Source: CAYYWV01 sp964475385 (GTDB lineage: Bacteria; Pseudomonadota; Alphaproteobacteria; JAAXGF01). Taken from it: DNA of 6,550 nucleotides. The notes beneath the pieces were generated by a model. The model had not been told where the DNA came from and made no database searches. It saw only the letters and a list, made by a program, of their open reading frames with translations. The DNA lies in contig CAYYWV010000124.1 in assembly GCA_964475385.1 (NCBI GenBank), forward strand, positions 1-6,550, read 5' to 3'. A program made the translations under genes and the position numbers. Shown one piece after another: positions 5,602-6,550 of this stretch (position 1 is its first letter; each line of letters starts with the position of its first letter).

Positions 5602-6405
5602 TCAACTGCCGAGAACCGCCCGCCAGTAACGCTGGTTCAGGCGCAGCATCTCTTGGTCGTGCGCCACCTCGAGGCAGTGGCGAAGGCTGAAGAAGCGGCC
5701 CTTGGCCACCTTTACCTGGCAGCGCTCGACCATGGCGTCGGCGCGCGCCCGGGCGGCCGGCGCAACGTCCGCGCTTTCGCGCCGCGCCCGCCAAAGCTTG
5801 CGTGCGGTCTCGGGCGAGACCCGGTCGTTCTCGGGCAGGTCGTTGATCAGCCCATTGGTCAACCGGGCCGCATCCGCCGCGGTCCCTTCGTCGTCGATGA
5901 AGCGCGCGGCGAGGCGACGCAACGGGCCCGTGACGGCGGCGGCCTCGGCCGCATCGAGCGGGTCGGGATCGCCCGTGATCGGGGCCGCGACGAGGGTCAC
6001 GCGCTCGCCGACTTCGATTGCGGCGCGCACCGCCCCCATCCGCTCGAGGACGCGCGCGGGCAGCGCGACGCGGACCGACGAGTAGCCGCGCTCGACCACG
6101 AGCGAGACCAAAGGCGCCGCGTCCGTCCGCTGGATTCTGCCGTCGGCGGCGATGGCGATCAAAGTAAGGCGGCCGGCGGCCAAGCGGTACGGCGTGCCGG
6201 GATCAGGAATGCCGCGGGCCTGTTCGAGACAGAAGGCGCTGATCTCGGCGGCGCACTCGCCCGCGAGACAGGCAAGCGGAACCGGCCCGCGACTCGCCAT
6301 CAACCCCAGCGGCTGGGGCGCCGCTCGCGCCGCCGCGAAGGGCGAAGCCAACACTCCCATAACCGCCGCGAGCGCAGCGCCCGCGAAGGCGAAGCGTAAC
6401 CCCAT
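5602..6405 (-). CDS. Exported cysteine-containing protein of unknown function
   Basis: 267 residues; I do not recognise a named family. The N-terminus is a Sec-type signal peptide (MGLRFAFAGAALAAVMGVLA, then an A-rich region with a likely cut after ARA at 26-28), so the protein should be periplasmic. The mature part opens with a compact cysteine cluster C46-x4-C51-x7-C59, followed by R64 and a PDPGTPYRL turn (67-75). A beta-rich stretch follows (80-140), then an acidic/alanine-rich helical part (148-225), and finally C229 and C244 flanking a basic RFFSLRHC segment, ending in NQRYWRAVLGS. The five mature cysteines suggest disulfides or metal binding, but no known catalytic motif is visible. 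The start is well supported by GGGAGG 6 nt upstream (6417-6412). It sits 257 bases before the importer's ATPase gene on the same strand and has its own promoter-like region. A functional link to transport is not shown. Coding status is likely from length, the signal peptide and a good ribosome-binding site. Confidence 0.78.
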   Translation of the reverse strand: MGLRFAFAGAALAAVMGVLASPFAAARAAPQPLGLMASRGPVPLACLAGECAAEISAFCLEQARGIPDPGTPYRLAAGRLTLIAIAADGRIQRTDAAPLVSLVVERGYSSVRVALPARVLERMGAVRAAIEVGERVTLVAAPITGDPDPLDAAEAAAVTGPLRRLAARFIDDEGTAADAARLTNGLINDLPENDRVSPETARKLWRARRESADVAPAARARADAMVERCQVKVAKGRFFSLRHCLEVAHDQEMLRLNQRYWRAVLGS

Positions 6406-6411
6406 CGCGCG

Positions 6412-6417
6412 CCTCCC
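6412..6417 (-). promoter_or_regulatory. Strong ribosome-binding site of the exported protein gene
   Basis: GGGAGG on the minus strand, 6 nt before the ATG at 6405. It supports this start over any internal ATG. It directly follows a GGCGTTTT element (6425-6418) that is also part of the upstream inverted repeat. Confidence 0.7.
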
Positions 6418-6459
6418 AAAACGCCCGCCCCCTGTTGCCGGGGACAGAGGGTCTCTACA

Positions 6460-6488
6460 AGCATTTCACGGCGTTTTCTGTCGGTCAA
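6460..6488 (-). promoter_or_regulatory. Promoter candidate for the exported protein gene
   Basis: Minus strand: TTGACC (6488-6483; 5 of 6 to the -35 consensus), a 17-base spacer, AATGCT (6465-6460; weak -10). The start would be near 6453, with a leader of about 48 nt. This is the best -35 match in the window. It sits inside the loop of a 9-bp inverted repeat, which favours a regulated promoter. Confidence 0.45.
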
Positions 6489-6502
6489 CGGCCAAAACGC
6501 CG
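6469..6502. repeat. Perfect 9-bp inverted repeat around the -35 box
   Basis: CGGCGTTTT (plus strand 6469-6477) and AAAACGCCG (6494-6502) are perfect inverted copies separated by 16 bases. The candidate -35 box lies between them. The centre-to-centre distance is 25 bases, about two and a half helical turns. A third copy, AAAACGCC at 6418-6425, adjoins the ribosome-binding site. This could be an operator for a dimeric regulator, or a terminator stem of a gene upstream of the window. The repeat is seen; the role is inferred. Confidence 0.5.
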
Positions 6503-6550
6503 CCGGCTATGGGGCCAGTTTCTGCGCGTTCGCTCCTTTAGGCGCCTTCG

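Noticed and set aside
4148..5629. 493-codon plus-strand open frame opposite the ATPase gene
   Set aside because: The opposite strand encodes a complete ABC ATPase with all motifs. The plus-strand product is H/D/L/R-rich shadow sequence without a supported start.
5348..5794. 148-codon minus-strand frame spanning the end of the exported-protein gene and the potA leader
   Set aside because: It overlaps the exported-protein gene in another frame and reads as R/G/A-rich shadow over that part. Only its last stretch, as a possible leader peptide, is kept as a low-weight idea.
6536..6550. Possible end of an upstream gene (a minus-strand TAA at 6540-6538)
   Set aside because: Only a few codons are visible before the window edge, so coding cannot be judged.
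1..6550. Defence system, mobile element, CRISPR or tRNA/rRNA
   Set aside because: No transposase, integrase, nuclease or toxin-like protein, no spaced direct repeats and no cloverleaf or rRNA-like sequence was seen on either strand.

Overview
The window looks like chromosomal DNA of a GC-rich alphaproteobacterium. Codons strongly favour G or C in the third position, the -35/-10 candidates are weak, and the permease proteins resemble those of Rhodospirillales/Rhizobiales-type uptake operons. This placement rests on composition and protein character, not on a marker gene. All six genes that I can support lie on the minus strand, so transcription runs from high to low coordinates. I see no RNA gene, insertion sequence, CRISPR array or pseudogene. 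The long plus-strand open frames are GC-driven shadows of the minus-strand genes.

Layout in the direction of transcription: (1) 6550-6406, a promoter-like region with an inverted repeat around a TTGACC -35 box. (2) 6405-5602, a small exported cysteine-containing protein of unknown function. (3) 5601-5345, a 257-base leader with a weak promoter candidate and two small competing reading frames. (4) A complete polyamine-type (PotABCD/COG0687-COG1176-COG1177-COG3842 class) ABC importer in the order ATPase (5344-4253), periplasmic binding protein (4109-3030), long first permease (2875-1613), second permease (1608-760). (5) 645-88, a PadR-like winged-helix regulator, followed by a rho-independent-like hairpin at 21-45.

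The four importer genes should make one machine. The binding protein captures the solute in the periplasm, the two inner-membrane permeases form the channel through paired EAA loops, and a homodimer of the ATPase drives import. The substrate cannot be read from the sequence. Putrescine/spermidine is the family default, but many alphaproteobacterial members take up other small cationic or organic solutes. The regulator gene at the 3' end is the obvious candidate for local control, though nothing in the DNA proves it.

The coding genes are of recognised or at least ordinary kinds. The most unusual signals are non-coding. The potD-potB spacer folds into two tandem hairpins, and the apex of the larger one is perfectly complementary over 10 nt to a segment nearer the potB start (a possible pseudoknot or switch). 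There is also a GAAA-capped hairpin just before the potD ribosome-binding site. I did not find convincing evidence of a wholly new biological system here.
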